Part shown: positions 45,041 to 54,082 of the stretch, one piece after another
How the letters are laid out: every line of letters begins with the position of its first letter
How positions within the stretch are numbered: position 1 is the first letter of the stretch
Assembly (NCBI GenBank): GCA_944323245.1
Contig: CALURT010000012.1
Span: 1-64,000, forward strand
DNA from: an uncultured Bacteroidales bacterium
GTDB taxonomy: Bacteria; Bacteroidota; Bacteroidia; Bacteroidales; UBA932
Length of the DNA stretch: 64,000 nt
Reading direction: 5' to 3'
Position numbers and translations under genes: made by a program
The notes under the pieces: model-generated
Seen by the model: the letters and a program-made list of their open reading frames with translations, nothing else
What the model was told of the DNA's origin: nothing
The model's database searches: none

Positions 45041-46426
45041 TTATATCATTCTATCTGTAGTAATTCTTATTCTTCTAGCTTGCGGATGAAGATTGTTGCA
45101 TCTGCGGCCGAGATTCTTGACGAATCCGAGCCTTGCTCCGCAATACTTTACAATATTATAGCCGGGACTGCAGTCCTGCAGGACGATGTTGTCCTTCCGG
45201 AGAAATGCAAGGGCCGTATCCCTGTCAGTCTCCGTTTCGGGATATGCGCCGGCTGAAAGCATGCATGAAAGCGCCGAATCCGGGGCTGGAACGAAGTCCT
45301 TCCCTTTCATCTCTCCCACGGCACATCCTGAAGCGACGGAATGCAGGACGGATTCCAGTGCCGACACGTCTCCGTAAATGTTTTCCGGAACAGCCTTTAT
45401 CATGCTTCCTCTGCAGCACACTATCACAGGCCTGTCAAACAGGCTGCCTGCATGTCTGCGTATTTCGTCCGGTACCTTGACCGGCTTTTCCTTTGGCATC
45501 CTGCATTCCTGCCTTTCCCTTTTCCCCGGCTTTGCAAGGACGGAGCAGTACTGGCCTTCTCCCGGCACGAAACCCGGGACGAGAGCGTATCCGTATTCCG
45601 TGCGGATTATGCCTTCATGTTCCGGTTCCCTGCCCTGTGAAAGGACGTCCAATCCGAATTCCGAAGCCGCCCATGCCACATTGCCGTCGTTCTCGTATCC
45701 GTTGAACGTGCAGGTCGAATATATCAGGACTCCCCCGTCAGCCAATGCCGGGATTACATCCGCAACAATACGTTTCTGGCGGGCTGCACACAGCCTGACA
45801 TTGTCTGCAGACCATTGGGCGACGGCTTCCGGCTCCTTGCGGAACATGCCTTCTCCGGAACACGGCACATCCGCCACGATGATGTCGAAATATCCTTTCA
45901 ACCTTGAAAAGGCCGAAGGGTCGTCGGAGGTAACCATTACGTTGGGGTCTCCCCACACGGCGACATTTTCCGACAGCGCAGAAACTCTGCTTTTCATGAT
46001 TTCATTCGATACAAGGATGAAGGCGTCACCGCAGAAACTCCTCAGGGAAGCTGCGATATCCGTAGTCTTGCCGCCCGGTGCGGCACACAGGTCGAGAACC
46101 CTCAAGATTCCACGATGTTCTGCAAACCGCTCTTTCAGGACATCCCTGAATACCTTGCCGACATACATTGCCGACGAATCCTGCACATAATAGGCTCCGG
46201 CATGGAACAGCGGATCAAGGGTGAAAACCGGTCTTTCAGACAGGAGATACCCGTACTCGGACCATTGTACCGGAACAGCATCGTCAAAGGTGCGGAAATG
46301 CTTGAAAGGATTGATCCTCACCGATACGGATGCAGGACGTCCGAAAGCAGAAAAAGCGACGGAGGCATTTTCCGCCCCTATCGCTTCTTCAAGCAGCCTT
46401 CTGAAATCGTCACTGACGGTTTTCAT
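45041..46426 (-). CDS. rRNA cytosine-C5 methyltransferase, RsmF-like
   Basis: A 461-aa SAM-dependent NOL1/NOP2/Sun enzyme. It has the SAM loop LDLCAAPGGKTTDIAA, the PCSGEGMF catalytic motif and the second cysteine motif IYSTCTFN. C-terminal PUA-like regions follow, ending in GRRCNNLHPQARRIRI. It likely methylates 16S or 23S rRNA; which base is uncertain, so no symbol is given. It overlaps the SRPBCC gene by 17 bases. Confidence 0.9.
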   Translation of the reverse strand: MKTVSDDFRRLLEEAIGAENASVAFSAFGRPASVSVRINPFKHFRTFDDAVPVQWSEYGYLLSERPVFTLDPLFHAGAYYVQDSSAMYVGKVFRDVLKERFAEHRGILRVLDLCAAPGGKTTDIAASLRSFCGDAFILVSNEIMKSRVSALSENVAVWGDPNVMVTSDDPSAFSRLKGYFDIIVADVPCSGEGMFRKEPEAVAQWSADNVRLCAARQKRIVADVIPALADGGVLIYSTCTFNGYENDGNVAWAASEFGLDVLSQGREPEHEGIIRTEYGYALVPGFVPGEGQYCSVLAKPGKRERQECRMPKEKPVKVPDEIRRHAGSLFDRPVIVCCRGSMIKAVPENIYGDVSALESVLHSVASGCAVGEMKGKDFVPAPDSALSCMLSAGAYPETETDRDTALAFLRKDNIVLQDCSPGYNIVKYCGARLGFVKNLGRRCNNLHPQARRIRITTDRMI

Positions 46427-46862
46427 ACCATGAACTGTCGAAACCTTCCGGCATTTTACCTTCCGAAGCCTCGGCCAATGACGTCACTATCCTGTCAAGT
46501 CCCTGCTGGAGTTTCGAACCGAGCATCATCTTCATCATGAAGTTCAGTTCAGCGGAAAAATCTATGTGGAAATCCGTCTTCCCGGGCATGTCGGCAGGAT
46601 CGAAATGCATCGTCATGCCGAATTGGAACGGCGCCCCGTCATCCTGAAAATCTATTCTTGAATAAGGGACGCGGTTTACGATTTTCATACCTACGTCGAA
46701 TCCCTGCACCACAGCCCTGATGGAGTCGTAGTCGGCAGTCACCCCTTCCTTTTTCTCGTCCGGGATGAAGCGGAGGAAGTTCCTCATGTCCACGAACGCC
46801 ATATACAACTCATACGGCGCACGTGACACTACAGCATGCCTGCTCTTGATTTCAGTAGCCAT
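46410..46862 (-). CDS. SRPBCC-family protein
   Basis: A 150-aa START/polyketide-cyclase-like fold protein: an N-terminal strand (IKSRHAVVSRAPYELYMAFVDMRNFLRFIP), a beta sheet and a long C-terminal helix (FMMKMMLGSKLQQGLDRIVTSLAEA). Such proteins bind hydrophobic ligands. Bacteroidota members next to pyrE and an rRNA methyltransferase have no assigned role that I know of. It is 25 bases downstream of pyrE and likely co-transcribed. Confidence 0.78.
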   Translation of the reverse strand: MATEIKSRHAVVSRAPYELYMAFVDMRNFLRFIPDEKKEGVTADYDSIRAVVQGFDVGMKIVNRVPYSRIDFQDDGAPFQFGMTMHFDPADMPGKTDFHIDFSAELNFMMKMMLGSKLQQGLDRIVTSLAEASEGKMPEGFDSSWYENRQ

Positions 46863-46887
46863 AACTCTCTTTTATTTCCCCACGTAT

Positions 46888-47520
46888 TTATTTTCCCCAT
46901 GTGGACGGTGAAAACCTCCATTCCTTCAGAAGATCCTCATCCTCTTTCCTGATATATCCAGTGTGGACAGCCACATCTATGAGGGCATCGTAATTCGTCA
47001 GGGTTGTCAGCTCGATGTTCGCCAGTTCAAACGCCCTGCGGGACTGATTGAAATTGTATGAAAATATGGCTACCATCCCAAGAATCTCGGCCCCGGCCTG
47101 TGTCAGTGCCGTTGCTGCGGCAAGGCTGCTTTGCCCAGTGGAAATCAGATCCTCCACTATGACCGTCTTGGCACCTTTGCCGATGATGCCTTCAATCTGT
47201 GAGCCTGTACCATGGTCCTTCGGCTTCGGCCTCACATAGACAAACGGTTTTCCGAGCAGATGGGCTATCAGCATGCCGTGTGCGATGGCACCTGTAGCCA
47301 CTCCGGCAATCACCTCAACATCAGGATACTTCTTCAGGATGATGTCGGCCATGAGGCGGCATACGTTTTCCCTTATTTCAGGATATGACAATATTCTCCT
47401 GTTGTCGCAATATATCGGAGAAAGCCAGCCCGAGGCCCATGTGAAAGGTTTGTCGGGACTCAGAAGCACGGCCTTGATGTCCAACAGGGATTTTGCGACG
47501 GATTTTTCGACTGTTTCCAT
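46888..47520 (-). CDS. pyrE: Orotate phosphoribosyltransferase
   Basis: A 210-aa type I phosphoribosyltransferase that makes OMP from orotate and PRPP in pyrimidine synthesis. Motifs are FTWASGWLSPIYCDNRRILS, EVIAGVATGAIAHGMLIA, YVRPKPKDHGTGSQIEG and the PRPP loop VIVEDLISTGQSS. The start METVEKSVAK is preferred because the longer frame reaches into the divergent promoter. It begins a leftward run of pyrE, SRPBCC, methyltransferase and TPR genes. Confidence 0.95.
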   Translation of the reverse strand: METVEKSVAKSLLDIKAVLLSPDKPFTWASGWLSPIYCDNRRILSYPEIRENVCRLMADIILKKYPDVEVIAGVATGAIAHGMLIAHLLGKPFVYVRPKPKDHGTGSQIEGIIGKGAKTVIVEDLISTGQSSLAAATALTQAGAEILGMVAIFSYNFNQSRRAFELANIELTTLTNYDALIDVAVHTGYIRKEDEDLLKEWRFSPSTWGK

Positions 47521-47559
47521 ATTATTGAAATTTTTGATTATCCAACTCACGCCAATTAT

Positions 47560-47567
47560 TATATTTG
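47560..47567 (+). promoter_or_regulatory. -7 box of the Nudix gene
   Basis: TATATTTG, 38 bases before the Nudix start codon. The TTTTTG upstream is 23 bases away, too far for a standard -33. Confidence 0.5.
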
Positions 47568-47605
47568 CAGGCGAATCATGCAAAGATAATAATTAAACAC
47601 GGAAA

Positions 47606-48217
47606 ATGCACAAGATATACATAGAAAAGAGATGTATAATAATCTGCCCGCCATACGAACAGGCTCTGACGGACCCCAACGCCGTACAGTTCAGCCTCGG
47701 CGAGAACATCGGTATCGGCGGACTCATAAGCATGTTCGAAACCTCGTCTTCACTCGCCAGAATCTATATTCCGGCAGAGGACACGGAGGATGTCTACAGG
47801 AAGATTTGCAGGGAATTCAAGGAAGTGGAGGCTGCCGGAGGCCTTGTAAGGAACAGACGCGGGGACTTTCTCCTCATCAAAAGAAGCGGACTGTGGGATC
47901 TTCCCAAGGGACATCATGAAAACGGGGAGGACATGCGCACCACCGCCCTGCGTGAAGTGCAGGAGGAAACCGGAGTCGAAGAACTTTCGGTGGGCGGCCT
48001 TATCTGCATTACCGACCATTGCTACCGCAGGGACGGCATCTGGCATCTGAAACACACATGGTGGTACGACATGCTGTACGACATACCTACAGAACTGACC
48101 CCGCAGACCGAAGAAGACATCTCCAAGGCCGCATGGGTCGCCAAATCGTCCCTCCCGAATTTCCTCATCAACACTTATCCGTCGATTCTCGAGGTCTTCA
48201 AGGAAGCGAAAATATGA
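47606..48217 (+). CDS. Nudix hydrolase
   Basis: A 203-aa protein with an unassigned N-terminal domain (to about 70) and a Nudix domain. The box GHHENGEDMRTTALREVQEETGV follows the G-x5-E-x7-REUxEExGU pattern. It would cleave a nucleoside diphosphate linked to another group, with Mg2+. Substrate is unknown. It is divergent from pyrE and precedes queA in the same direction with a 120-base AT-rich gap. Confidence 0.88.
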   Translation: MHKIYIEKRCIIICPPYEQALTDPNAVQFSLGENIGIGGLISMFETSSSLARIYIPAEDTEDVYRKICREFKEVEAAGGLVRNRRGDFLLIKRSGLWDLPKGHHENGEDMRTTALREVQEETGVEELSVGGLICITDHCYRRDGIWHLKHTWWYDMLYDIPTELTPQTEEDISKAAWVAKSSLPNFLINTYPSILEVFKEAKI

Positions 48218-48337
48218 TTTTTTTGCTTTTTGACAGATTTTTCAGGGCAGAATGAAACAAAAAGAAAAAAATTTCGTATAATAAAGTGCGTCGTAAAAAT
48301 TTGACATGCGAAGATAAACAAGAACTGACGTCAAGAC

Positions 48338-49387
48338 ATGAAACTTTCACAATTCCAATTCAATCTCACGAAGGATATGATAGCGTCCGAGCCTCCGAGA
48401 TGGAGGGATGAATGCAAACTCATGATCCTCGACAGGAAAACCGGAGAAATCGAGCACAAGTTATTCAAAAACATCATAGATTATTTCGAAAAGGGCGACA
48501 CTTTCGTATTGAACGATACCAAGGTCTTCCCCGCAAGGCTCTACGGGAACAAGGAAAAGACCGGGGCGGACATCGAAGTCTTCCTGCTGCGCGAGCTGAA
48601 CAGGGAGCAGAGGCTTTGGGATGTCATAGTGGACCCGGCCCGTAAGATCCGTATCGGGAACAAGCTGTATTTCGGTGACGATGAAAGCCTTGTGGCTGAA
48701 GTAATCGACAATACGACCTCCCGCGGCCGGACATTGAGATTTCTCTACGACGGTCCGTACGAAGAATTCAAACATGCATTGTATGCACTCGGCGAGACTC
48801 CCGTACCGAAATTCGTGAAAGACCACGTGACTCCAGAGGACGCAGAGAATTTCCAGACGATATTCGCTGCGCATGAAGGTGCAGTATCGGCTCCGGCTGC
48901 AGGTCTACATTTCAGCAGGGAACTGTTCAACAGAATGATTCTCAAGGACATCAACAAGACATTCATCACGCTCCACATGGGCATAGGACATTTCCGTTCC
49001 GTCGATGTCGAGGACCTGTCCAAGCACAAGATGGACTCCGAGCGCATGATAATCACCGAAGAGGCCGCAGACATCATCAACCGCACCAAGAGGGAGAAGC
49101 ACAAGGTGCTCGCAGTAGGAGTTACAGTGATGCGTGCTCTTGAAACATACGTCACCACATACGACGAAGTGATTCCTTACGACGGATGGACGAACAAGTT
49201 CATCTTCCCGCCGTACCGCTTTGCCATTCCCGACGCCATCGTATCGAATTTCCATCTCCCATGCTCCACCATGCTCATGTCAGTGGCCGCTTTCGGAGGA
49301 TACGAGAATGTCATGAAGGCATACGATACCGCCCTGAAGGAAGGCTACAAGTTCGGCCCGTACGGCGACGCCCTCCTCATCATCTGA
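48338..49387 (+). CDS. queA: tRNA preQ1(34) S-adenosylmethionine ribosyltransferase-isomerase
   Basis: This 349-aa enzyme makes epoxyqueuosine in the tRNA wobble position. It has the QueA landmarks [49 protein letters not shown] and [19 protein letters not shown]. Length is normal. The 5' region holds no recognisable preQ1 riboswitch. It is followed by dispersed repeats and a terminator. Confidence 0.96.
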   Translation: MKLSQFQFNLTKDMIASEPPRWRDECKLMILDRKTGEIEHKLFKNIIDYFEKGDTFVLNDTKVFPARLYGNKEKTGADIEVFLLRELNREQRLWDVIVDPARKIRIGNKLYFGDDESLVAEVIDNTTSRGRTLRFLYDGPYEEFKHALYALGETPVPKFVKDHVTPEDAENFQTIFAAHEGAVSAPAAGLHFSRELFNRMILKDINKTFITLHMGIGHFRSVDVEDLSKHKMDSERMIITEEAADIINRTKREKHKVLAVGVTVMRALETYVTTYDEVIPYDGWTNKFIFPPYRFAIPDAIVSNFHLPCSTMLMSVAAFGGYENVMKAYDTALKEGYKFGPYGDALLII

Positions 49388-49389
49388 CC

Positions 49390-49480
49390 CGGTGTCATTC
49401 CGAGCGAAGGTGTCATTTTGGGCAGAGGTGTCATTCTGAGCGAAGGTCCGAAGGACCGGAGCCGAAGAATCTGCCTTTGT
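49390..49480. repeat. Intergenic repeats: three 18-base units plus a hairpin
   Basis: Three imperfect 18-base copies of GGTGTCATTCTGAGCGAA stand in tandem after queA, followed by the hairpin GGTCCGAAGGACC and GAAGAATCTGC. Read on the other strand this is the 'AGATTCTTCGGC...CTCAGAATGAC' type of dispersed repeat. The stretch from here to 49600 shows no gene. Confidence 0.6.
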
Positions 49481-49605
49481 CAACAGACCTCCCGTCTGAC
49501 GGCTCGAGGTGACAGGAAAGCATGCTTGAGGAGGCAGGTCCTTCCACTCCGGGCGTTGCCCGTCGGTCAGGACGACAGAAAAAGAAAATTCCGTCGAAAA
49601 AAGAA

Positions 49606-49642
49606 AAACCATGACCCTTCTGATAAAGGATCATGGTTTTTT
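49606..49642 (+). terminator. Terminator between queA and dprA
   Basis: AAACCATGA and TCATGGTTT form a 9-bp stem around a 16-base loop, with a following T-run. The A-run on the left could also serve the opposite strand. Frames that read an N-terminal extension of dprA through this stem are rejected. Confidence 0.75.
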
Positions 49643-49673
49643 ATCCGTTTCCTTGCTACCTTGCAAACAAAAA

Positions 49674-50834
49674 ATGCTCAACCCTGACGAAGAAAGAATC
49701 TGTGTCTGCGCCCTTAACATGGTTCTCGGCCACAGACCGGCGATTGTAAGGACCCTTATCGCCAACCTCCATTCAGCCGCAGCGGTCTTCAGGCTGAATG
49801 AAAAGGAAAAGGCCGAGATTTTCGGCCCGTATTCCAAAATCAGTGCGAAAATCACCCCAGCAGCACTCGATGCGGCAGAAAAGGAACTGAATACGGCGGA
49901 AAAATACGGATGCACTTTCATCTGCATCAACGAACCGGCCTACCCGAAACTCCTCTCGGAATGCGAAGACGCCCCCGCAGGACTGTATGTCAGAAGCAGG
50001 ATTCCGGCAGAGGAACTGTTTTCCGGAAACGACTTCATTGCCGTAGTAGGAACAAGAAACATTTCAGAATACGGAAAAAGCACCTGCAAGTCCATAATAC
50101 ATGCCTTGGCCGATACGGCACAACAGCCTGTCATAGTCAGCGGCCTGGCTTTCGGGACCGACATTACCGCCCATATTGAGGCGGCCGGATGCGGACTACG
50201 GACCATAGCCGTACTTCCCGCCGGCCTTGACCGCATATACCCGAGATACCATGACTCATTCGCCGAAAGGATGATCGCCGACGGGAAAGGCGCCATTGTG
50301 TCCGACTTCCCTTTCGGAACTTCCGTATTCAGAACCAATTTTTCAAGAAGGAACCGCATCATAGCCGGGCTGTCCAAGTCCACAATCCTCATAGAATCGA
50401 AAATAAAGGGCGGAGGTCTGATTACGGCAAACTATGCCTTTTCCTATTCCCGGGACGTATATGCCTTGCCGGGAAGACTTGGAGACTCCTGCTCGGAAGG
50501 CTGCAACATGCTTGTAGCCAAGGGAATTGCAGCTCCGATAACATCCTGCGACACTCTTGTCTCAAGTCTCGGTTACCGTTTCGGAAAACACCGGCCCTCC
50601 ATAGAAACCCCAGGCAGGTCATATCCGGGAGCGCACCTGAACGGCAATGGAAGAACTGCGGAAAGAATCATGGATGCCGTGGCCCGGAAAACCGGAATTA
50701 CACTGCATGAAATAGCAGCCGAGACGGGTATTCCTTTCAATGAAACCGCCGCAATCGCCGGAATATTGGAATCAGACGGTTTTCTGACTGTAGATATTAT
50801 GCAAAGATGTTCAATCAATGAGAAAAATATGTAA
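49674..50834 (+). CDS. dprA: DNA-processing protein DprA
   Basis: A 386-aa protein that loads RecA on incoming single-stranded DNA during transformation. It has an N-terminal SAM-like helical domain, a Rossmann core (FIAVVGTRNISEYGKS, VSGLAFGTDITAHIEA, TIAVLPAGLDRIYP, RNRIIAGLSKSTILIESKIKGGGLITANYA, ALPGRLGDSCSEGCNMLVAKGIA) and a C-terminal winged-helix (ITLHEIAAETGIPFNETAAIAGILESDGFL). The start MLNPDEERI is chosen because the longer frame crosses the terminator. Its stop overlaps the tatD promoter box. Confidence 0.94.
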   Translation: MLNPDEERICVCALNMVLGHRPAIVRTLIANLHSAAAVFRLNEKEKAEIFGPYSKISAKITPAALDAAEKELNTAEKYGCTFICINEPAYPKLLSECEDAPAGLYVRSRIPAEELFSGNDFIAVVGTRNISEYGKSTCKSIIHALADTAQQPVIVSGLAFGTDITAHIEAAGCGLRTIAVLPAGLDRIYPRYHDSFAERMIADGKGAIVSDFPFGTSVFRTNFSRRNRIIAGLSKSTILIESKIKGGGLITANYAFSYSRDVYALPGRLGDSCSEGCNMLVAKGIAAPITSCDTLVSSLGYRFGKHRPSIETPGRSYPGAHLNGNGRTAERIMDAVARKTGITLHEIAAETGIPFNETAAIAGILESDGFLTVDIMQRCSINEKNM

Positions 50835-50839
50835 ATTTG
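50832..50839 (+). promoter_or_regulatory. -7 box before tatD
   Basis: TAAATTTG matches TAnnTTTG and overlaps the dprA stop codon, 29 bases upstream of the tatD start. No TTG at -33. Confidence 0.45.
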
Positions 50840-50868
50840 CAGGATAACGGAAATTTTCCGTCCCGAAT

Positions 50869-51642
50869 ATGAACTTTACAGATACCCACGCCCATTTATA
50901 CGACGAAGCCTTCGACGGTGACATTGAGGCTGTCCTCGGGAAAATCACGGAAGCCGGAATTTCCCGCATTATTTTCCCGGACATAGACAGCAGCACCCGC
51001 GAAAGGATGTTTTCGCTCGCTTCATTGCACCCCGACCTCCTCTTCCCCTCCTTAGGCCTGCACCCTACATCGATAGACGCCGGATGGGAAGCCGAATACG
51101 AAAAAATGTCGGAATATGCGGACAGGAAAATCTACGCCGTAGGAGAAACAGGTATGGACTGCTACTGGTCCAAGGAATTCGTGGAGGAACAGAAACTGTC
51201 ATTGGAACGGCACATAAGATTCGCCCACGAAAGGGATCTTCCACTCATCATACATTCCCGCGAATCTACCGGACCCATTCTCGAGGTTCTGGAAAAGTGC
51301 AGGAAGATGGAGCCGAGAGGTGTCTTCCATGCATTCAGCGGCAGCATCGAGACCTTCCGACGTCTTCAGACGCTCGGAGACTGGTACGTGGGCATAGGCG
51401 GCGTGGTCACCTACAAAAACGCATCCATAGCCACCGTACTGAAAGACATACCCATGGACAGGATTGTCCTCGAGACCGATTCCCCATACCTGACCCCTGT
51501 ACCCTACCGCGGAAAAAGGAACGACAGTTCAAATATTCCGCTCATAGCCGCCAAAGTAGCTGAAATCAAGGGAATATCCGTAGAGGAAGTGGCTGAAAGG
51601 ACTTCCGCCAACGCAAGAAAACTTTTCTCTCTCCTGCCATGA
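50869..51642 (+). CDS. tatD: TatD-family metal-dependent DNase
   Basis: A 257-aa TIM-barrel hydrolase with the metal ligands in TDTHAHLYDEAF, GETGMDCYW, LIIHSRES, FHAFSG and ETDSPYLTPVPYRGKRN. TatD proteins have 3'-5' exonuclease activity on DNA and RNA. Length is normal. The four-base overlap of its end with the asparaginase start implies coupling. Confidence 0.92.
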   Translation: MNFTDTHAHLYDEAFDGDIEAVLGKITEAGISRIIFPDIDSSTRERMFSLASLHPDLLFPSLGLHPTSIDAGWEAEYEKMSEYADRKIYAVGETGMDCYWSKEFVEEQKLSLERHIRFAHERDLPLIIHSRESTGPILEVLEKCRKMEPRGVFHAFSGSIETFRRLQTLGDWYVGIGGVVTYKNASIATVLKDIPMDRIVLETDSPYLTPVPYRGKRNDSSNIPLIAAKVAEIKGISVEEVAERTSANARKLFSLLP

Positions 51643-52697
51643 AATTGTTTATAGACAGCGAACGGAAAAAAGCCTCCATACTTCTTATATATACAGGAGG
51701 AACGATAGGAATGAAAATGGACCCAGCGGACATGGCCCTGAAACCATTCGATTTCAGCCAGATTCTCGCGGAAGTACCGGAACTCGGAAAGTTCGCATAC
51801 AGGATCGATTCCTTCGTTTCCGAAAAAATCATAGACTCGTCAGACGTGGAGCCGTCCCTCTGGCAGTCGCTTGCACTGCTGATAGAGGAAAAATACGATG
51901 ACTACGACGGTTTTGTAATCCTGCACGGGACGGATACTATGGCATATTCGGCCTCGGCATTGAGTTTCATGCTCGACAAGCTGTCGAAACCGGTGATTTT
52001 CACGGGAAGCCAGCTGCCGATAGGCGTGGCGAGGACGGACGGCAAGGAAAACCTCATATCATCGGTTGAAATCGCCGCAGCCAAGGACGATGATGGGCAT
52101 GCCCTCGTCCCTGAAGTCTGCATCTGCTTCGACAACATGCTGATGCGGGGCAACAGGACCACCAAGGTCAATTCCGACAATTTCCGGGCTTTCCGATCCG
52201 AGAATTATCCTCTGCTCGCCGAAGCCGGCATACATATTAAATATAATAGGGCAAATATCCGTTATCCGGATGACCCGGAATGCAAGGTAAAGGCCATGCC
52301 ACTGTTAGACACCCGGGTCTCGGTCCTGAAAATCCATCCCGGAATCACTCCGCAGGTCGTCAGGAACATCCTGTGCGGAGAGGAAACCCGTGCGGTCATC
52401 ATGGAGACCTACGGCTCTGGGAACGCCCCGTCGAAAGAATGGTTTCTCGACATCGTCCGGGAAGCGATCGCCATGGACAAGATTCTCGTCAACGTGACCC
52501 AGTGTCTCGCCGGGACCGTCGACATGGATCTTTACGCTACGGGGAAAAAACTCAAGGATGCCGGAGTGATAGGATGCAGGGACATTACGGTGGAAAGCGC
52601 ATTGGCGAAACTCTTCCATCTGATGGGAAATTACGAAAGCAACGACGAGGTAAGACAGATGCTCGACATGAATTTAAGAGGAGAAATAAGCAAATAA
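51639..52697 (+). CDS. ansA: Type I (cytoplasmic) L-asparaginase
   Basis: A 352-aa amidohydrolase releasing ammonia from asparagine. The two catalytic Thr motifs are LIYTGGTIGMKMD and VILHGTDTMAYSASAL, with RTDGKENLISSVEIA and KIHPGITP further on. No signal peptide, hence the cytoplasmic AnsA type. It ends the dprA-tatD-ansA run. Confidence 0.93.
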   Translation: MKLFIDSERKKASILLIYTGGTIGMKMDPADMALKPFDFSQILAEVPELGKFAYRIDSFVSEKIIDSSDVEPSLWQSLALLIEEKYDDYDGFVILHGTDTMAYSASALSFMLDKLSKPVIFTGSQLPIGVARTDGKENLISSVEIAAAKDDDGHALVPEVCICFDNMLMRGNRTTKVNSDNFRAFRSENYPLLAEAGIHIKYNRANIRYPDDPECKVKAMPLLDTRVSVLKIHPGITPQVVRNILCGEETRAVIMETYGSGNAPSKEWFLDIVREAIAMDKILVNVTQCLAGTVDMDLYATGKKLKDAGVIGCRDITVESALAKLFHLMGNYESNDEVRQMLDMNLRGEISK

Positions 52698-52701
52698 ATG
52701 C

Positions 52702-52731
52702 TTGCTATATGAAAATTATTTACTAAATTGC
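52702..52731 (+). promoter_or_regulatory. Candidate promoter of the exbB-exbD operon
   Basis: TTG (52702-52704), 19 bases, then TAAATTGC, a two-mismatch -7 box. A hairpin GGTTT/AAACC follows within the roughly 90-base leader. Confidence 0.35.
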
Positions 52732-52819
52732 ACAGGTTTTATGGTAAACCATGAATCAATCGTAGCACGAATTAATTTTAACAAACTGATACATTATTAA
52801 TTAAACACAAACAACAATT

Positions 52820-53641
52820 ATGAAAAAGTTTTTCATATTTCTGGCAGCAATTGCCATGACAGCTTTTTCTGCTCAGTTTGCTTCAGCTCAGGAAAACGAA
52901 ACTGCAGCTGTGGCAGATTCTACCGTAGCAGGTGACACTACAGCAGCTGAAGCAGCAGATGAGGAGTTCAATCCGTTCACGGCAGGCGCTGCCGAAGAAG
53001 TTCCTCTTCACCAGCAGTTGAAGACGAAATTCATCGAAGGTGGTCCTGGCTTTATGGCTTCCATCATTCTGTGTCTTATCCTCGGTCTGGCAGTTGCCAT
53101 CGAAAGAATCCTTTATCTCAGCCTTTCGAAGACCAACACCAAGAAGCTTCTTACAAGCATTGAGAAAGCTCTCAACGAAGGTGGCGTAGAAGCTGCCATG
53201 GAAGTTTGCAGAAACACCCGCGGCCCGGTTGCAAGTATCTTCTATCAGGGTTTCCTCCGCATGGATCAGGGTATCGAAGTCGTTGAAAAGACTGTCGTTT
53301 CCTACGGTTCCGTTCAGATGAGCCAGATGGAATCAGGACTTACCTGGGTATCCCTCTTCATCTCCCTTGCTCCGTCACTCGGATTCTTGGGAACGGTTGT
53401 AGGTATGGTGCAGGCATTCGACGCTATCCAGATGGCCGGTGATATTTCCCCTAACGTTGTGGCAGGTGGTATGAAGGTGGCCTTGATCACGACCGTCGGT
53501 GGTTTGATCGTCGCTATTATTCTTCAGGTGTTCTACAACTACATCCTTTCAAGACTCGATTCACTTTCGATCGACATGGAAGACGCTTCCATCTCGCTTG
53601 TGGATATCTTGGTTGACTACCAGAACAAGAACAAAAAATAA
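52820..53641 (+). CDS. exbB: MotA/TolQ/ExbB-family proton channel
   Basis: This 273-aa inner-membrane subunit of a Ton-type motor has an N-terminal signal-like helix followed by an acidic Ala/Thr-rich stretch. The usual three helices follow (GFMASIILCLILGLAVAIERILYLSL; WVSLFISLAPSLGFLGTVVGMVQAFDAI; VALITTVGGLIVAIILQVFYNYIL). It would use proton flow to energise outer-membrane receptors. Codons here have more T endings than neighbouring genes, suggesting high expression. It heads a four-gene cluster. Confidence 0.92.
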   Translation: MKKFFIFLAAIAMTAFSAQFASAQENETAAVADSTVAGDTTAAEAADEEFNPFTAGAAEEVPLHQQLKTKFIEGGPGFMASIILCLILGLAVAIERILYLSLSKTNTKKLLTSIEKALNEGGVEAAMEVCRNTRGPVASIFYQGFLRMDQGIEVVEKTVVSYGSVQMSQMESGLTWVSLFISLAPSLGFLGTVVGMVQAFDAIQMAGDISPNVVAGGMKVALITTVGGLIVAIILQVFYNYILSRLDSLSIDMEDASISLVDILVDYQNKNKK

Positions 53642-53650
53642 TTTATTGCA

Positions 53651-54073
53651 ATGTACAGAAAAATCATCAGATACATTTTGTGGGTATTGTTGGCAGTAAG
53701 CGCAGTGATAGCCATCTGGTCCTACGCTGTGGGCTTCACCGACAAGGCCGTCGACACATTGCTGTACTGGGCATACGCCTTGGCAATCGTGGGTATTGTA
53801 GCGACTGTAGTCATTGCAATCACGATCAGTGCCATCAACAATCCGAAGAGTCTGCTGAAAATGCTTGTCGGATTGGCTGTAGTAGCGGTAATCGTCGGCG
53901 TGGCATACGTACTGGCACCGGGTACACCGGCTGTCGGATACCTTGGAGCGGAAGTTCCCGCTATGACTCTTAAATTAACAGACACAATCCTGAACCTCAC
54001 ATACTTCGCTTGCGGAGCTGCAATCATAGTTATCATAGGCGGAGTCATCATGGATGCGGTTCGCAACAAATAA
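53651..54073 (+). CDS. Four-helix membrane protein of the exbB-exbD cluster
   Basis: A 140-aa protein with four hydrophobic helices (YILWVLLAVSAVIAIWSYAVGF; LYWAYALAIVGIVATVVIAITISAI; LLKMLVGLAVVAVIVGVAYVLA; LNLTYFACGAAIIVIIGGVIMDAV). The gene stands between exbB and exbD in Bacteroidota of this type, but its function is not known to me. Ten-base gaps on both sides indicate one operon. A structural part of the motor is possible. Confidence 0.8.
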   Translation: MYRKIIRYILWVLLAVSAVIAIWSYAVGFTDKAVDTLLYWAYALAIVGIVATVVIAITISAINNPKSLLKMLVGLAVVAVIVGVAYVLAPGTPAVGYLGAEVPAMTLKLTDTILNLTYFACGAAIIVIIGGVIMDAVRNK

Positions 54074-54082
54074 TCATTCGGT

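Noticed and set aside
48218..48337. Possible preQ1 riboswitch before queA
   Set aside because: The leader is AT-rich and short; I could not find the conserved riboswitch core or its pseudoknot.
49611..49673. N-terminal extension of dprA
   Set aside because: It would be translated through a strong terminator hairpin; family alignment starts at MLNPDEE.
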